Assembly: GCF_022811725.1 (NCBI RefSeq)
Contig: NZ_CP094527.1
Coordinates: 6,324,001 to 6,388,000, forward strand
Source: Mucilaginibacter sp. SMC90
GTDB lineage: Bacteria > Bacteroidota > Bacteroidia > Sphingobacteriales > Sphingobacteriaceae
Length of the DNA stretch: 64,000 nt
Direction: 5' to 3'
The notes beneath the pieces are model-generated. The model was not told where the DNA came from and searched no databases. It saw only the letters and a list, made by a program, of their open reading frames with translations. The translations under genes were made by a program, and so were the position numbers. Shown one piece after another: positions 18,003-26,674 of this stretch. Each line of letters starts with the position of its first letter. The first letter of the stretch is position 1.

Positions 18003-18731
18003 TTATTTTGATAAAAAAAATCTGGTGGAGCCGGTTATCAAAGCACCGCTGTTAGACGTTGTCTGTGCGGTTGCGGTCAGATAGCCGGTGTACGATGTGT
18101 TCAAAGGCACATAATGAACCTGTACCTGGCCATTAGCATCAGACTTGCCGGTATTGATATCATTAAAGAACATCCCTATAGCATTTCCTGCCACATCCGT
18201 AACCTGGAAACTTACCGGCGTACCAACGGAAGCTTTTCCGCCGCCGGTAGTTTTGAGGGATGCAGTAATAACTACCTCACTTTTATTATTATTCCGCACT
18301 GATATCGAATCCACCGATACCGTCAAATTATCCGCCAACGTTGCTGTAAAGGTTACCGTTGGTTTTTTGATCGCGGTAATTTTTTGAACTGTTGCCGTTA
18401 TGATCGCAACCCCGGCTTTCAGGCTGAACAGTTTAGCTGAAGAAACGGCATGGTCGTCAGCTGTTACCTTAATACTATCTGTACCGCCCGCGAATGTTCC
18501 CAATGATGTTTTAAAGATGACTTCCATTTTCTTTTTATCAGCCCGGGTATCGGTCACTTTCGCGCTAACGACGTAAGCGGTCGCCCCGTCGGCCACGACA
18601 GTGCTATCGCCGGAAGTAACCTCGATTATTCCTTGTGGCTTGACTTCGTCATATTTTTTTGGATTAAAGCAGGCGCTAAAAAAAAAGCAAGCGGCCAGAA
18701 CTACTATGTGGAAATTGTTATTAGTTCTCAT
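18003..18731 (-). CDS. Lipoprotein with bacterial Ig-like (Big_1/invasin type) domains
   Basis: A 242-residue lipoprotein; the signal ends in the lipobox FFSAC with Cys21. The rest is all-beta. Residues 36-130 (IIEVTSGDSTVVADGATAYV, LKAGVAIITATV) and 135-242 (VVITASLKTTGGGKASVGTP, DANGQVQVHY) read as two Ig-like repeats of the invasin/intimin Big_1 kind, which act as surface spacers or adhesins. It overlaps the upstream barrel-like gene by four bases (ATGA), so co-translation is expected. Confidence 0.7.
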   Translation of the reverse strand: MRTNNNFHIVVLAACFFFSACFNPKKYDEVKPQGIIEVTSGDSTVVADGATAYVVSAKVTDTRADKKKMEVIFKTSLGTFAGGTDSIKVTADDHAVSSAKLFSLKAGVAIITATVQKITAIKKPTVTFTATLADNLTVSVDSISVRNNNKSEVVITASLKTTGGGKASVGTPVSFQVTDVAGNAIGMFFNDINTGKSDANGQVQVHYVPLNTSYTGYLTATAQTTSNSGALITGSTRFFLSK

Positions 18732-19627
18732 GGTTTGAATAATTTGTTGATACCGCCAAATAATGATTGTAGGTCCAGGTCTAACGACAGGGCAACATAA
18801 GGCGAAAAGCCTAAAGGCTGATTTGTCTGTAGCGGGTCTGAGTTTACGGTTTTAAACCAAACGGCCCCGCCTGTCACCCGCAACGAATTGTTTACCCGGA
18901 ACCCAAGGCCGGTGTAAATATTCTGGTCACCGAACAAATTGAAGCGTTTGTTAGGGATCGCGATAGAAGTCAAAGTAAGGCCCGCCGAAAACGAGAGGTA
19001 ATACCAGATGTTTTTATTATAAACCAGTTTCATTGGCAGGTTCTTATTGATGGAGCGAAAGTCTACTTCAAATCCGAGAAATGGCACAAGATCAGAAAAA
19101 TGAAAAACCCGATCACCTGTAAAAACACCCATTAATCCAAAGTCAGGTATGATGCGCAATTTATTGGCCGATGTGAAATCCAGCGTTTCCGTTGACACGA
19201 GGGAATTTTGTGTTTCAAGGCCCTGATATGCACCCCGCCACGCAGCGATGATGCTATTGTTAAGTTTATTAACTTTATCGATGCTGTCACTAACCGCCTG
19301 CATATCCTTCATCAACTGAACCGCAGAGGCATATACCCGGGAGAAACGCGCCTGGTTCGGATCGTGAGCTTTCAGGTTAACCAGGAATTCAACAAGTATT
19401 TGTAGCTGTTTCAAACTGAATTTAATATTTGACCGCCTGGTTGTATAGTCTTCCGCTGCTGCAGGATCGGCTATCAAATCTTTGGTTGACAATCGCCCGG
19501 ACCTAATTAAATCCCACTGGCCGGCAGTGGCAACATTCAGCGTTCCTATAATATGGAACAAATCGTTCGCCTGGGTAATATCCTTAATTCCTTTATCAGA
19601 GCATGGGCATTTCACAGCCTCATCCAT
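18728..19627 (-). CDS. Beta-barrel-like protein without its own signal peptide
   Basis: 299 residues. The first 150 are helical (LKQLQILVEFLVNLKAHDPN and similar). The last 150 look like amphipathic beta strands of a small outer membrane barrel (KLRIIPDFGLMGVFTGDR, YYLSFSAGLTLTSI, YTGLGFRVNNSLRVTGG, FSPYVALSLDLDL). A barrel needs export, yet the N-terminus MDEAVKCPCSDKG is not a signal sequence. The upstream gene, which does have a signal peptide, overlaps it by 16 bases in another frame. It may therefore be the second half of a protein split by a frameshift. Function unknown. Confidence 0.6.
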   Translation of the reverse strand: MDEAVKCPCSDKGIKDITQANDLFHIIGTLNVATAGQWDLIRSGRLSTKDLIADPAAAEDYTTRRSNIKFSLKQLQILVEFLVNLKAHDPNQARFSRVYASAVQLMKDMQAVSDSIDKVNKLNNSIIAAWRGAYQGLETQNSLVSTETLDFTSANKLRIIPDFGLMGVFTGDRVFHFSDLVPFLGFEVDFRSINKNLPMKLVYNKNIWYYLSFSAGLTLTSIAIPNKRFNLFGDQNIYTGLGFRVNNSLRVTGGAVWFKTVNSDPLQTNQPLGFSPYVALSLDLDLQSLFGGINKLFKP

Positions 19628-20901
19628 AACTGCTTTATAAGCAGAACAGAGTCTTTTGCATAATTTACCGTCCCCGCGAGTTTTGTTTTAATATCTTTGA
19701 GATCCTTATATGATGCTATGACATTCCTGTTGATCTTGAAATAATCGGCCCCGGGAATTCCGGGGTTTACCTTGAAATCGACGTCTTTGCCACTATTCTT
19801 TTCCTCCAGGTCCCCAATTTCATTGAAAGAAACGAGTTCAACAGCTACGTTTTGTTTTGATTTAATCCCGTACAATTCCTCATAGCAGGCGAGGAACAAT
19901 TTGTATTTGCCGTTACTGTGAAAGTCAATCGGTTTCCTCCCGATGTCATATAATTGATCGGGAGTACCGATGAAATCCCTGAGCGCAAGCTCAACAGGGT
20001 TCTCGTCAGGGACCGTATCGAGATATTGGTTCGGCTTCATATTACCCAAATCGTTAAAAGTGAAAGGCATGTTGGTCTGATCCGACTTGAAAAGCAAACG
20101 ATAACGCCTCCTGTACAAATAGTTGTCGTCCTCGCGAAAGTTCTTAGGCAAGTGCAGGCTAATAAGCTTTGCCAACATTCCGGATGTTCTCGGATGGATA
20201 TCCTTCAGGAAGGTAAGCGTGTCATTGGCAAGGAGATCGATGGCATCCTCAGCGTTCAACGGGTTCGCAAAAATTGTACCCTTGGCCTTGTTTTTTGACT
20301 TCATCAGGCTTAACTTAAGATTTATATCATCTAAAGTATTTTGCGGCGGCGGGAATGCTACGGTATTAAAAATATACTCGCCTATGGATTGGAGCGTTTT
20401 TAATGAGCTATTATCGTCCGACAACAGAATAATCTGGTATTGCCGGTTCGGGGAAAGCGGTGTTACGTGGAGGTATACGTCGGTGTTTGCCCCCTTGTTA
20501 TAACTTTTTACTTCGGGATAGACATTTCCCAATTTACTCTCCCTGAAATTCTCCCATGTGTAACTTTTCTTAAACGCGCTCCGCTTGGCAGGATCAGGTT
20601 CCATTTCCCTTACCGCGATCCGGTAATCTCGCCTTGTCCAATGAATTCTACCGTTTCGGTCAACAGGATTTATCGCAAAATAACGGATCTTCGGATCACC
20701 TTTTAAAGTGATCTTAAGAACGAATGCCTGATCAAAAGGCATGGGCGTCGTAGGGGTATAAAAAATAGTATCCAGGGAAGCAGCCGGGCCTTCCGGATAA
20801 GGTATCTTATGCACGCCAGGTTGTTGGGCATACAGTGACCAAGAAAAAGTAATGGCTGCAAAGAGCAATACCAATCGAAGCAGGTAGTAACGTTTTCTCA
20901 T
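19612..20901 (-). CDS. Secreted hypothetical protein of the envelope operon
   Basis: 429 residues with a Sec signal peptide (RKRYYLLRLVLLFAAITFSW, cleavage near YAQ26). The mature part is mixed, beta-rich in the first 200 residues (YLHVTPLSPNRQYQIILLSD) and helical later. No known domain is seen. It overlaps the upstream protease-like gene by four bases and the downstream barrel-like gene by 16. It probably works in the periplasm or outer membrane together with these partners. Confidence 0.65.
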   Translation of the reverse strand: MRKRYYLLRLVLLFAAITFSWSLYAQQPGVHKIPYPEGPAASLDTIFYTPTTPMPFDQAFVLKITLKGDPKIRYFAINPVDRNGRIHWTRRDYRIAVREMEPDPAKRSAFKKSYTWENFRESKLGNVYPEVKSYNKGANTDVYLHVTPLSPNRQYQIILLSDDNSSLKTLQSIGEYIFNTVAFPPPQNTLDDINLKLSLMKSKNKAKGTIFANPLNAEDAIDLLANDTLTFLKDIHPRTSGMLAKLISLHLPKNFREDDNYLYRRRYRLLFKSDQTNMPFTFNDLGNMKPNQYLDTVPDENPVELALRDFIGTPDQLYDIGRKPIDFHSNGKYKLFLACYEELYGIKSKQNVAVELVSFNEIGDLEEKNSGKDVDFKVNPGIPGADYFKINRNVIASYKDLKDIKTKLAGTVNYAKDSVLLIKQLWMRL

Positions 20902-22124
20902 ATTGTTTTTTTTCTAAGTCCGATCAAGCCTTTATGCTGGTCAAATAACACATCATATGTAAAAAAGAGATTGGTGCCGAATGACATGTGCGCGGCCATC
21001 CCACCTGTATGATTGTAGGTTACATTATCCAGCCCCGTAACTTGGTGCTGAACCGTGAAATCCTGCACAATTTCTGATTTTCCCGACTTGGTAAAAATTG
21101 CCATAACGACTCGATGGCCCGTCTTCACCCGTCCATAAAATGGCAGGCTTTCACTATAAGCCTCTGTCACCGGGCTACCGGTATCAAGTAACGTTGGCAG
21201 GGGATCGGCCGCCCCGTCTAAGGAAATGGCCCCCGGAAGGCTTGCATCTTTCCAGCCCCGGATTCCATTTGGAAGCAAAAGGCTATCGGCATCAAGACTA
21301 TACATTGTAAATCCGATGCGGTCCTGATCTGCCGGATTAATCAGTACATTGCCTGTCTGGTCTCCATATTTCGGAAAATGCACGATATAGGAACCGTTCC
21401 CCGGCAATTGGGCCAATGGATTAGAGATACCGCTTCTTGTAGACCGGAAACCAACTCCGAAAATGCCGGCAAGGCCACGAAAATGCTTATCGTTTAACCG
21501 GGGAACATTGACAATCGAAGTCCAGGGTCCTTTTAACGACCCGGCCGTGTCGTCGATCCTCATAAACCTGATCGGGTCGTAGGCCGGCAAGTCCCCGACT
21601 TTAATGAGCGCACCAGCCATTCTACCCCTTATTTCCAATACTCCGGGAGGATAACCATAGCCATATGTAACAACCTCTTGATCGGTATCTACGGCAGTGG
21701 TTCCCAATGCCCCGTGTATCAGCCGCAATCCCTGTGATCCAGTATCGAAAAGAAGCTTGCAATCGATACCATTTACGTTTATGGTGATCACGGGCGTAAC
21801 GAGGTTACTATTGTTTAACGGATTGTAAAGAATTGACAAGGGAATGGAGGTCTTGAAATCTTCCCTGTAAATCAAATCTTTTCCGCATCCTGAAACCGAG
21901 ATGCTAATCGCAAAAAATATAAAAACAAAGCAATTATAAAACAATTGTCCGACAGTTCGACTGAAATGGCAACAGGAATCACAGGGAGCCCTGTGACTAT
22001 CGTAAATATTAAACCTAAATAATTTATTGTGGTGACGTTGAAAAGAACAAGAATTAAGCCCACTATTTAAAGCCTGTTTTAATGCAAATTTCCGGGTGAT
22101 ATTCAGCCTGTTACTTGAAGTCAT
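20898..22124 (-). CDS. Aspartic protease-like lipoprotein with two DTG motifs
   Basis: The mature region has two motifs of aspartic proteases, LLFDTGSQGLRL (about residue 136) and LLDTGSPVTEAY (about residue 312), as in two-lobed pepsin-like or single-chain retropepsin-like enzymes. A lipoprotein signal is obvious around FVFIFFAISISVSGC. The open frame from ATG 22124 puts about 60 non-conserved residues before that signal, so a start near 21944 (TTG) or a frame error is more likely. First gene of the operon; downstream ATG overlaps its stop. If active it could process the secreted or barrel partner, which is inference only. Confidence 0.65.
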   Translation of the reverse strand: MTSSNRLNITRKFALKQALNSGLNSCSFQRHHNKLFRFNIYDSHRAPCDSCCHFSRTVGQLFYNCFVFIFFAISISVSGCGKDLIYREDFKTSIPLSILYNPLNNSNLVTPVITINVNGIDCKLLFDTGSQGLRLIHGALGTTAVDTDQEVVTYGYGYPPGVLEIRGRMAGALIKVGDLPAYDPIRFMRIDDTAGSLKGPWTSIVNVPRLNDKHFRGLAGIFGVGFRSTRSGISNPLAQLPGNGSYIVHFPKYGDQTGNVLINPADQDRIGFTMYSLDADSLLLPNGIRGWKDASLPGAISLDGAADPLPTLLDTGSPVTEAYSESLPFYGRVKTGHRVVMAIFTKSGKSEIVQDFTVQHQVTGLDNVTYNHTGGMAAHMSFGTNLFFTYDVLFDQHKGLIGLRKKTI

Positions 22125-22800
22125 GATAAAGCACTGGTTTAGCCTAATTTAAATACAGATAACTTGATTTACAATACGTTACATCAAAATAAATTGAATC
22201 TTTTACACTTTTATGAAATCGCTAAAAAACAAGGCAATCACAACCAATAGTTGTAAAATACTATATTATGTTTTGCGTAGTTTTATGGTATTTTAATTAA
22301 AAGCTTAAGTATATCATTGAAAATTTCCGGATTACCGAATGATTACCGGGTATTTTTGGCAATGATTAGTCTCAATAATACTTAACAGGCTTAGCCGGAT
22401 ACCATTTTTTGAAAATTCCTGACCGTTTAATTAAGTTGCCTTATTTCGCCCCATGTGCGAACGTCTTGCTGCGCATTTCGATACCGCACCTACTTATTTC
22501 TGTTAAAAGCCGTAACCAGAATAAATGAGGCTCATATGACGGGACACTTATACGCTTCTTAAATCCCGAGACCGCTGGATCAGGCATACCTGAAACGCAA
22601 TGAAAATGAAAGCCGGCCGGACGGAGGAGTTAGGCTTACCGGCGGTGAGGTTCAGGTACTGATCATCATCGGTTCATTTTCCCCACGATGCTACCCTCAG
22701 AAACCTGGTTTCTGTACCTTAAATTTCAAAATCACCAAGAAAGACCAGCAAATGCTGCCGAATTTCATTCCTTTATTCATTCATTATGGCTTTAATCAAT
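22125..22800. other. Intergenic DNA, upstream region of the envelope operon
   Basis: No intact gene is seen in about 680 bases. The first part is AT-rich and should hold the promoter of the minus-strand operon. A short frame starting at ATG 22453 (MCERLAAHFDTAPTYF) begins like an SRAP protein but dies after 17 codons and cannot be confirmed. Confidence 0.3.
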
Positions 22801-22888
22801 TATATTTGTTTAAGCCTGTGTGAGAGTACGTTTAATACCCCTTTAAATCTTACAGCTGCCAAGCCCGTCGACCGATGGGCTTTTTTTT
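22801..22888 (+). ncRNA. Candidate small RNA between a promoter box and an intrinsic terminator
   Basis: TATATTTG at 22801-22808 fits the Bacteroidota -7 box (TAnnTTTG). A strong intrinsic terminator follows: AAGCCC 22861-22866, GGGCTT 22877-22882 and a run of T to 22888. The transcript between them would be about 70 bases and has no reading frame of note. No clear -33 box is visible. No known RNA family is recognised. Confidence 0.35.
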
Positions 22889-22996
22889 GGGTTTTTTTGG
22901 GGTTTTTCATCTCTAAATTCAAAACCTTTAGGGTATTTCCTTCGTTTTACAGTCAGGTTATTTTAATAGGGGTATTAAATAACGCTAACATTGAGG

Positions 22997-23026
22997 CCAC
23001 GCTTTGAAAAAGGCGTGGTTTCTTTA
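22997..23026 (+). terminator. Hairpin followed by T-rich tract
   Basis: CCACGC (22997-23002) pairs with GCGTGG (23013-23018), followed by TTTCTTT. It reads as a plus-strand terminator, but no plus-strand gene directly precedes it. It could end readthrough from the candidate RNA, or act for the minus-strand gene ending at 23050 in reverse, where the T tract is absent. Confidence 0.4.
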
Positions 23027-23049
23027 TTAACAGCGAAAGCCCGATAAGC

Positions 23050-23310
23050 TCAAATTCCAAGGCAGTAACTGCTGTATGGAATATCAATAGCGAAGAGCAT
23101 GCTGTCCCTGAAATATTTCGGTGTATTTTCCATGGGCTTTCCCCTCAGCAGCTTCCGTCCGTCTTCCAGCATAAAATCAAACTGGTACCCATCATAAACG
23201 AAAAGCCTGGACTGCAGGAATTTCTCAGCGACGTCCAATTTCATGAAATCGGACTTACATTGAAAAAAACTGCCCTTTCCTGTGTTATAGAATATCGAGA
23301 TCAATGGCAT
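23050..23310 (-). CDS. Small hypothetical protein, 86 aa
   Basis: A soluble basic protein (LISIFYNTGKGSFFQCKSDF, LEDGRKLLRGKPM). No family is recognised. Codon use looks coding, and it follows the HAD gene on the same strand by about 100 bases. It might be the cut end of a larger gene of the mobile segment. Confidence 0.45.
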   Translation of the reverse strand: MPLISIFYNTGKGSFFQCKSDFMKLDVAEKFLQSRLFVYDGYQFDFMLEDGRKLLRGKPMENTPKYFRDSMLFAIDIPYSSYCLGI

Positions 23311-23406
23311 ATGGTAGGAGATTAAAGATCACAAATTGATAAAGTCCTGAATTTGCGCCGCCCATATTTTTCAATGCCGCGGCGAAAAGCATACCGCTTT
23401 ACCTTG

Positions 23407-24042
23407 TTAACCGAAAAACTGTTCGGGTTCGTCGAGGCGGTCGATCCTCACCCAGCTCATCCCGGCAGCCTTGGCGGCGGTGACCCCTGCCTGCCCATCC
23501 TCAAAAACAAGGCAATCCTTTGGTTCCACACCCAGTAAGGCGGCAGCTTTCAATAAAGGGTGCGGATACGGCTTGCCCAGCGGGGTTTCCCCTGCACATA
23601 CGGTTACCTTCACAAACTGGTCTATCCCCAACGCGCGGAGCGTCCTTTCTACAGCGCCCCTGCTGCTGCCCGAAACCACCGCGATATTCACCTTTCCGGC
23701 ATGCTGCCGGAGATGTTCAACAACAAATTTTACTGGCAGGGTCCGGTCAATATACTCGTCTAAAAAGAGGCGGTATTTTTGTTCATTAAAAATGACGGGA
23801 TCAAAGCTGGTCCCGTACCTGCGGTTCATTTCTTCTACAACTTTCATAACAGGCCAGCCTGCAAGTTCATCCACGATGGCGCCGTCCATTTCAAATCCTT
23901 CGTCCCATGCCACCCGTATATACGTTTCCTTATGGGCAGCCATGTTATCGGCGAGCGTTCCGTCGCAATCGTACAAATAAGCTTTGAATGGACTACTCAG
24001 GGCCGTAAGCTTTTCCAGCCTTGCGATATTTGCTGTCGTCAT
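23407..24042 (-). CDS. HAD-superfamily phosphatase, beta-phosphoglucomutase-like
   Basis: About 211 residues from the ATG at 24042 (MTTANIARLEKLTAL...); the open frame extends further up to 24135 but that part is not family-like. Motif I is YDCDGTLADN with the nucleophile and acid/base Asp, motif II is VVSGSSR, the motif III Lys lies in GKPYPHP, and motif IV is VFEDGQAGVTAA. An alpha-helical cap sits between motifs I and II. Such enzymes dephosphorylate or isomerise small sugar phosphates in the cytoplasm. It lies downstream of the PRTRC and macrodomain genes on the same strand. Confidence 0.88.
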   Translation of the reverse strand: MTTANIARLEKLTALSSPFKAYLYDCDGTLADNMAAHKETYIRVAWDEGFEMDGAIVDELAGWPVMKVVEEMNRRYGTSFDPVIFNEQKYRLFLDEYIDRTLPVKFVVEHLRQHAGKVNIAVVSGSSRGAVERTLRALGIDQFVKVTVCAGETPLGKPYPHPLLKAAALLGVEPKDCLVFEDGQAGVTAAKAAGMSWVRIDRLDEPEQFFG

Positions 24043-24229
24043 ATTCCTCCTGTATTGGGGTGGCATTCCGGCCGGAAGCTGGCCGCCTGTCACCGCACGT
24101 ATAAAAATCAATTTAAAAAACGTCCCGGCAACCAACCGGAACGTACGCTAACCAATATAACCGACAAAGGCTCTTGGCCGGCCATACAAAATGCCCATTT
24201 TTTATTTCATGTCATTTATACAATTATAA

Positions 24230-24436
24230 CTATAAATCACGGTATTTGCGCATGAAATATACAAACGGCATGATAATCCATCTTTTGCAGGCAGGAAGAA
24301 GACAGGAAATCGATTTCTCCGGAAAACAAGGTTGCCTACATGTTTTGCAGTTTGACATCGATATGAACGGGATTGCAGCTTTCTCCGAGGCCGACATGAT
24401 GTAGCCCTCTTTGATCTTTACCACGACTTCCCCCAT
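24230..24436 (-). CDS. Possible small protein behind the macrodomain gene
   Basis: A 68-codon frame starts with ATG at 24436, four bases after the macrodomain stop codon, and reads MGEVVVKIKEGYIMSASEKA..., with four Cys. Position suggests a coupled gene, but no family is recognised and it may be a remnant. The rest of the 24043-24440 gap shows no gene. Confidence 0.3.
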   Translation of the reverse strand: MGEVVVKIKEGYIMSASEKAAIPFISMSNCKTCRQPCFPEKSISCLLPACKRWIIMPFVYFMRKYRDL

Positions 24437-24440
24437 CCAT

Positions 24441-24893
24441 TTACCCCGGTTCATAAACCCGGATATCCAAATTGATACCCGACAGATATTTTTCAATCAT
24501 CGGTTTCACTTTTGACCAGTCCAATCCCCCGTTCCCGCACCCAAGGGCCGGCATCGCCAGGCTATTAGCCGGGTTGATTTCCAGGTATACGGCTAAAGCC
24601 ATCAAACCCGCCTCTATCCAGCCATATTGCGAAGGGTCGCGCCAGTGTTTCTTCGTGGGAAAATTAATAATGGTCTTTTGTCCGTAGATCAGGTTGAAGC
24701 CGGAGACCACCCAAAGTTTCCCAACCTGCAATTCGCCTGCAACGCAGGCCGCGCGGTAAAGCGCATAATTATCAGGGAAAGCTTTTCTGAAGGCCAGCGC
24801 GATGCCTTTGCCCATTACGCCGGAACAATTAACGGTATTCACCAGTGCTTCGGCTTGATCTTCCAACAGGTTGCCTTTTTTATAAGTGATCAT
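24441..24893 (-). CDS. Macrodomain protein, DarG/TARG1-like ADP-ribose hydrolase
   Basis: A single macrodomain of 150 residues. VNTVNCSGVMGKGIALAFRK at residues 18-37 is the ADP-ribose binding signature, with the Lys of GKGIAL; TIINFPTKKHWRDPS and MPALGCGNGGLDW complete the pattern of the DarG/TARG1 branch. In DarG this domain removes ADP-ribose from thymidine in DNA. No DarT-like ADP-ribosyltransferase is next to it and the C-terminal DarG extension is missing, so it may serve as an immunity or anti-defence factor. ATG overlaps the upstream 71-aa gene by four bases, joining it to the PRTRC operon. Confidence 0.88.
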   Translation of the reverse strand: MITYKKGNLLEDQAEALVNTVNCSGVMGKGIALAFRKAFPDNYALYRAACVAGELQVGKLWVVSGFNLIYGQKTIINFPTKKHWRDPSQYGWIEAGLMALAVYLEINPANSLAMPALGCGNGGLDWSKVKPMIEKYLSGINLDIRVYEPG

Positions 24894-25105
24894 GGTTGAG
24901 TTTTTTGATTGTCCGTGGTATTGAGTTCGTTTTCCAGCAAGAGCAATTTAATATAAAAATCCTCCCAGTAAACGTGCTGTTTACGGTTGAATTCGGCGTA
25001 GGCCGAGCCGCCCAGCTGGTAATGCCGGTAATCGTCCGCCTGCAGTATGGCCAGCTGCAGGTTGACAACTTCTATTTTCTTTCCGTGTAAATCGATGATG
25101 TGCAT
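24890..25105 (-). CDS. 71-aa protein of the PRTRC operon
   Basis: Small soluble protein MHIIDLHGKKIEVVNLQLAI... without recognised domain. It starts 10 bases after the ThiF gene and overlaps the macrodomain gene by four bases, so it belongs to the same transcript. The sequence QADDYRHYQLGG and VYWEDFYIKLLLLENEL suggests a compact helical protein. Similar short genes accompany PRTRC ThiF in other Bacteroidota, as far as I recall. Confidence 0.65.
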   Translation of the reverse strand: MHIIDLHGKKIEVVNLQLAILQADDYRHYQLGGSAYAEFNRKQHVYWEDFYIKLLLLENELNTTDNQKTQP

Positions 25106-25115
25106 AAAACGATGA

Positions 25116-25937
25116 TTAGGCCACTTTGAGCGGCTGCATTTTGTATTCTTTCAGGTTATAGAAAAATCCCCGTTCGAAAAGCATCCCCTCTCGGAACATT
25201 TTTTTGAGGATTTCGACACCGGGATAAGCGATCCCGGCATTGATGAACAGATCCTGTTCTTCAAGTGCGCCTGCTGTAGAGCAATTGTGTTTCCGGTCTT
25301 GCTGCTCCCCTGCCTTGAGCAGGTCAGGAAACTCGTCGGTAACCATTTGCAGTGTGTTCCTTGGGGCGAACTTTTTCGATTCCGGCTGGACGATCTCCCC
25401 CACCGTGCCCATGATGACCTGCCCGGAGCTGCTGCTGTTCCCGAAGTCGAGCCAGTATTTGGGGCAGTTCCTGACATAGGCTGATTTTTCACGGGCATTC
25501 TTGAGGATATGCGCCACCTGGAACCTGGCTTCTGCTGAATCCACGCAAGTAATGGTAACGGTTGCCATTGCGATTCCCGGCTCAGTTTTAACGGTGTCGT
25601 GAGTAAACCTTTCCGTCACCGCCTTCCAGTTCGTACCGAATGCGAGGTTTATACGGTTGATAAGGATTACCGATTTGTAAAACCCGGTTTCTTCGGAGGA
25701 GAACAACATGCGCAGGCGGTTATTCCGTTCGATAAGGTCATCATCGAACACCCTGACGGACAGGCCGGGGTGGCCGAGTTCGTTCAGCATAAAATTGAGC
25801 CTCGCCAGTGCGGTCAGCACATGGCTGCCTGTCCCCCCTGCGCCGATAAGGTTAACGGTAACCGGGTTGCGGGGCTGTAACAATTCCTTGTCGACAATGT
25901 GAACTGGAATTTTCGGGGTGCTTGTTTTCTTTTTCAT
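25116..25937 (-). CDS. PRTRC system ThiF family protein
   Basis: A 273-residue E1/ThiF-like adenylating enzyme. The Rossmann nucleotide-binding motif NLIGAGGTGSHVLTALARL lies at residues 26-44, followed by VRVFDDDLIERNNRLR, the conserved Asp and Arg-rich segment of the family. No CxxC zinc knuckles are seen, as is usual for the PRTRC branch. In the PRTRC (ParB-related, ThiF-related cassette) systems this is the hallmark gene; its substrate is unknown. The ATG overlaps the stop of PRTRC B by four bases. Confidence 0.9.
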   Translation of the reverse strand: MKKKTSTPKIPVHIVDKELLQPRNPVTVNLIGAGGTGSHVLTALARLNFMLNELGHPGLSVRVFDDDLIERNNRLRMLFSSEETGFYKSVILINRINLAFGTNWKAVTERFTHDTVKTEPGIAMATVTITCVDSAEARFQVAHILKNAREKSAYVRNCPKYWLDFGNSSSSGQVIMGTVGEIVQPESKKFAPRNTLQMVTDEFPDLLKAGEQQDRKHNCSTAGALEEQDLFINAGIAYPGVEILKKMFREGMLFERGFFYNLKEYKMQPLKVA

Positions 25938-26674
25938 CGGATGATCTGCACTAAAGTTTTACCTGTGCTTATTAATTGTTCTTCCGGGAATTTCTGCCCC
26001 ATCGCCGCCTGTTCCTGCCAAAGCTGCACGATGTTTTTCCCGGCGTTGCTACCCCCGTCGATGGTGTGACTGAAATAGCTGTTAAAGAAATAGTCTTCCC
26101 AAAGCCGGATGAAATCTTCGAGGCAGGTGAAGGCGTCGATTTTTAGGTCAACTGTTCCCATGCATACCCGGCCGTCGCCATACATATTGAAGTACGGGGC
26201 GTGAAAAACAGGCGAGTTCAGCAAAGGTTTTCTGTTTCCTTTAAGGGCGTAAACGGAAAGGGATTCCCTGCTCCCTTTCCAAAGCATTGCGGGGATTTTA
26301 ACTGCTGCGGATGGAATACCGAGACTTTCCACGAAGTACAGCTTCCGTTCCATCGGCGGCGTATGCCATACAGCAAAGCCCTCTCTCTCCATACCGAGAT
26401 ACAGCAGGTTCGGCGGGAGGATGCCCCGGCATTTCAGGAAACTGTTTTGTGAGCGCTTTGCGCTTCGCAGCATTTCGCCGAAGAGGTAACATTCTTTGAC
26501 TGACAGGGGGTGCGCATTGATCGGCCTTCCGTTATGGCCGATGTCATAACTTTCCACGTAAACTTCTTCCGGGCCGTACTCATCTTCCTGATCGTTATTG
26601 CTTTTGCTGTAGATCAGCATGGCTTTTACCGGGGTGTAGTTATGACTTATATTATTGGTGATGTTCCTTTGCAT
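25934..26674 (-). CDS. PRTRC system protein B
   Basis: About 246 residues from the ATG at 26674 (MQRNITNNISHNYTPVKAML...). The frame is open up to 26839 but the first 55 residues there overlap PRTRC F and do not look coding. Family-like parts are ALIY-type strand MLIYSKSN, PPNLLYLG, AVWHTPPMERKLYF, and the late conserved GRVCMGTVDL and FFNSYFSH. It overlaps PRTRC F by 23 bases and ThiF by four. Biochemical role unknown. Confidence 0.85.
   Translation of the reverse strand: MQRNITNNISHNYTPVKAMLIYSKSNNDQEDEYGPEEVYVESYDIGHNGRPINAHPLSVKECYLFGEMLRSAKRSQNSFLKCRGILPPNLLYLGMEREGFAVWHTPPMERKLYFVESLGIPSAAVKIPAMLWKGSRESLSVYALKGNRKPLLNSPVFHAPYFNMYGDGRVCMGTVDLKIDAFTCLEDFIRLWEDYFFNSYFSHTIDGGSNAGKNIVQLWQEQAAMGQKFPEEQLISTGKTLVQIIR

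Noticed and set aside
22453..22503. MCERLAAHFD start resembling an SRAP protein
   Set aside because: Only 17 codons before a stop and no later SRAP motif could be found in any frame.
22786..23007. 73-codon plus-strand frame
   Set aside because: It runs across a promoter-like box and an intrinsic terminator with a T run; noncoding is more likely.
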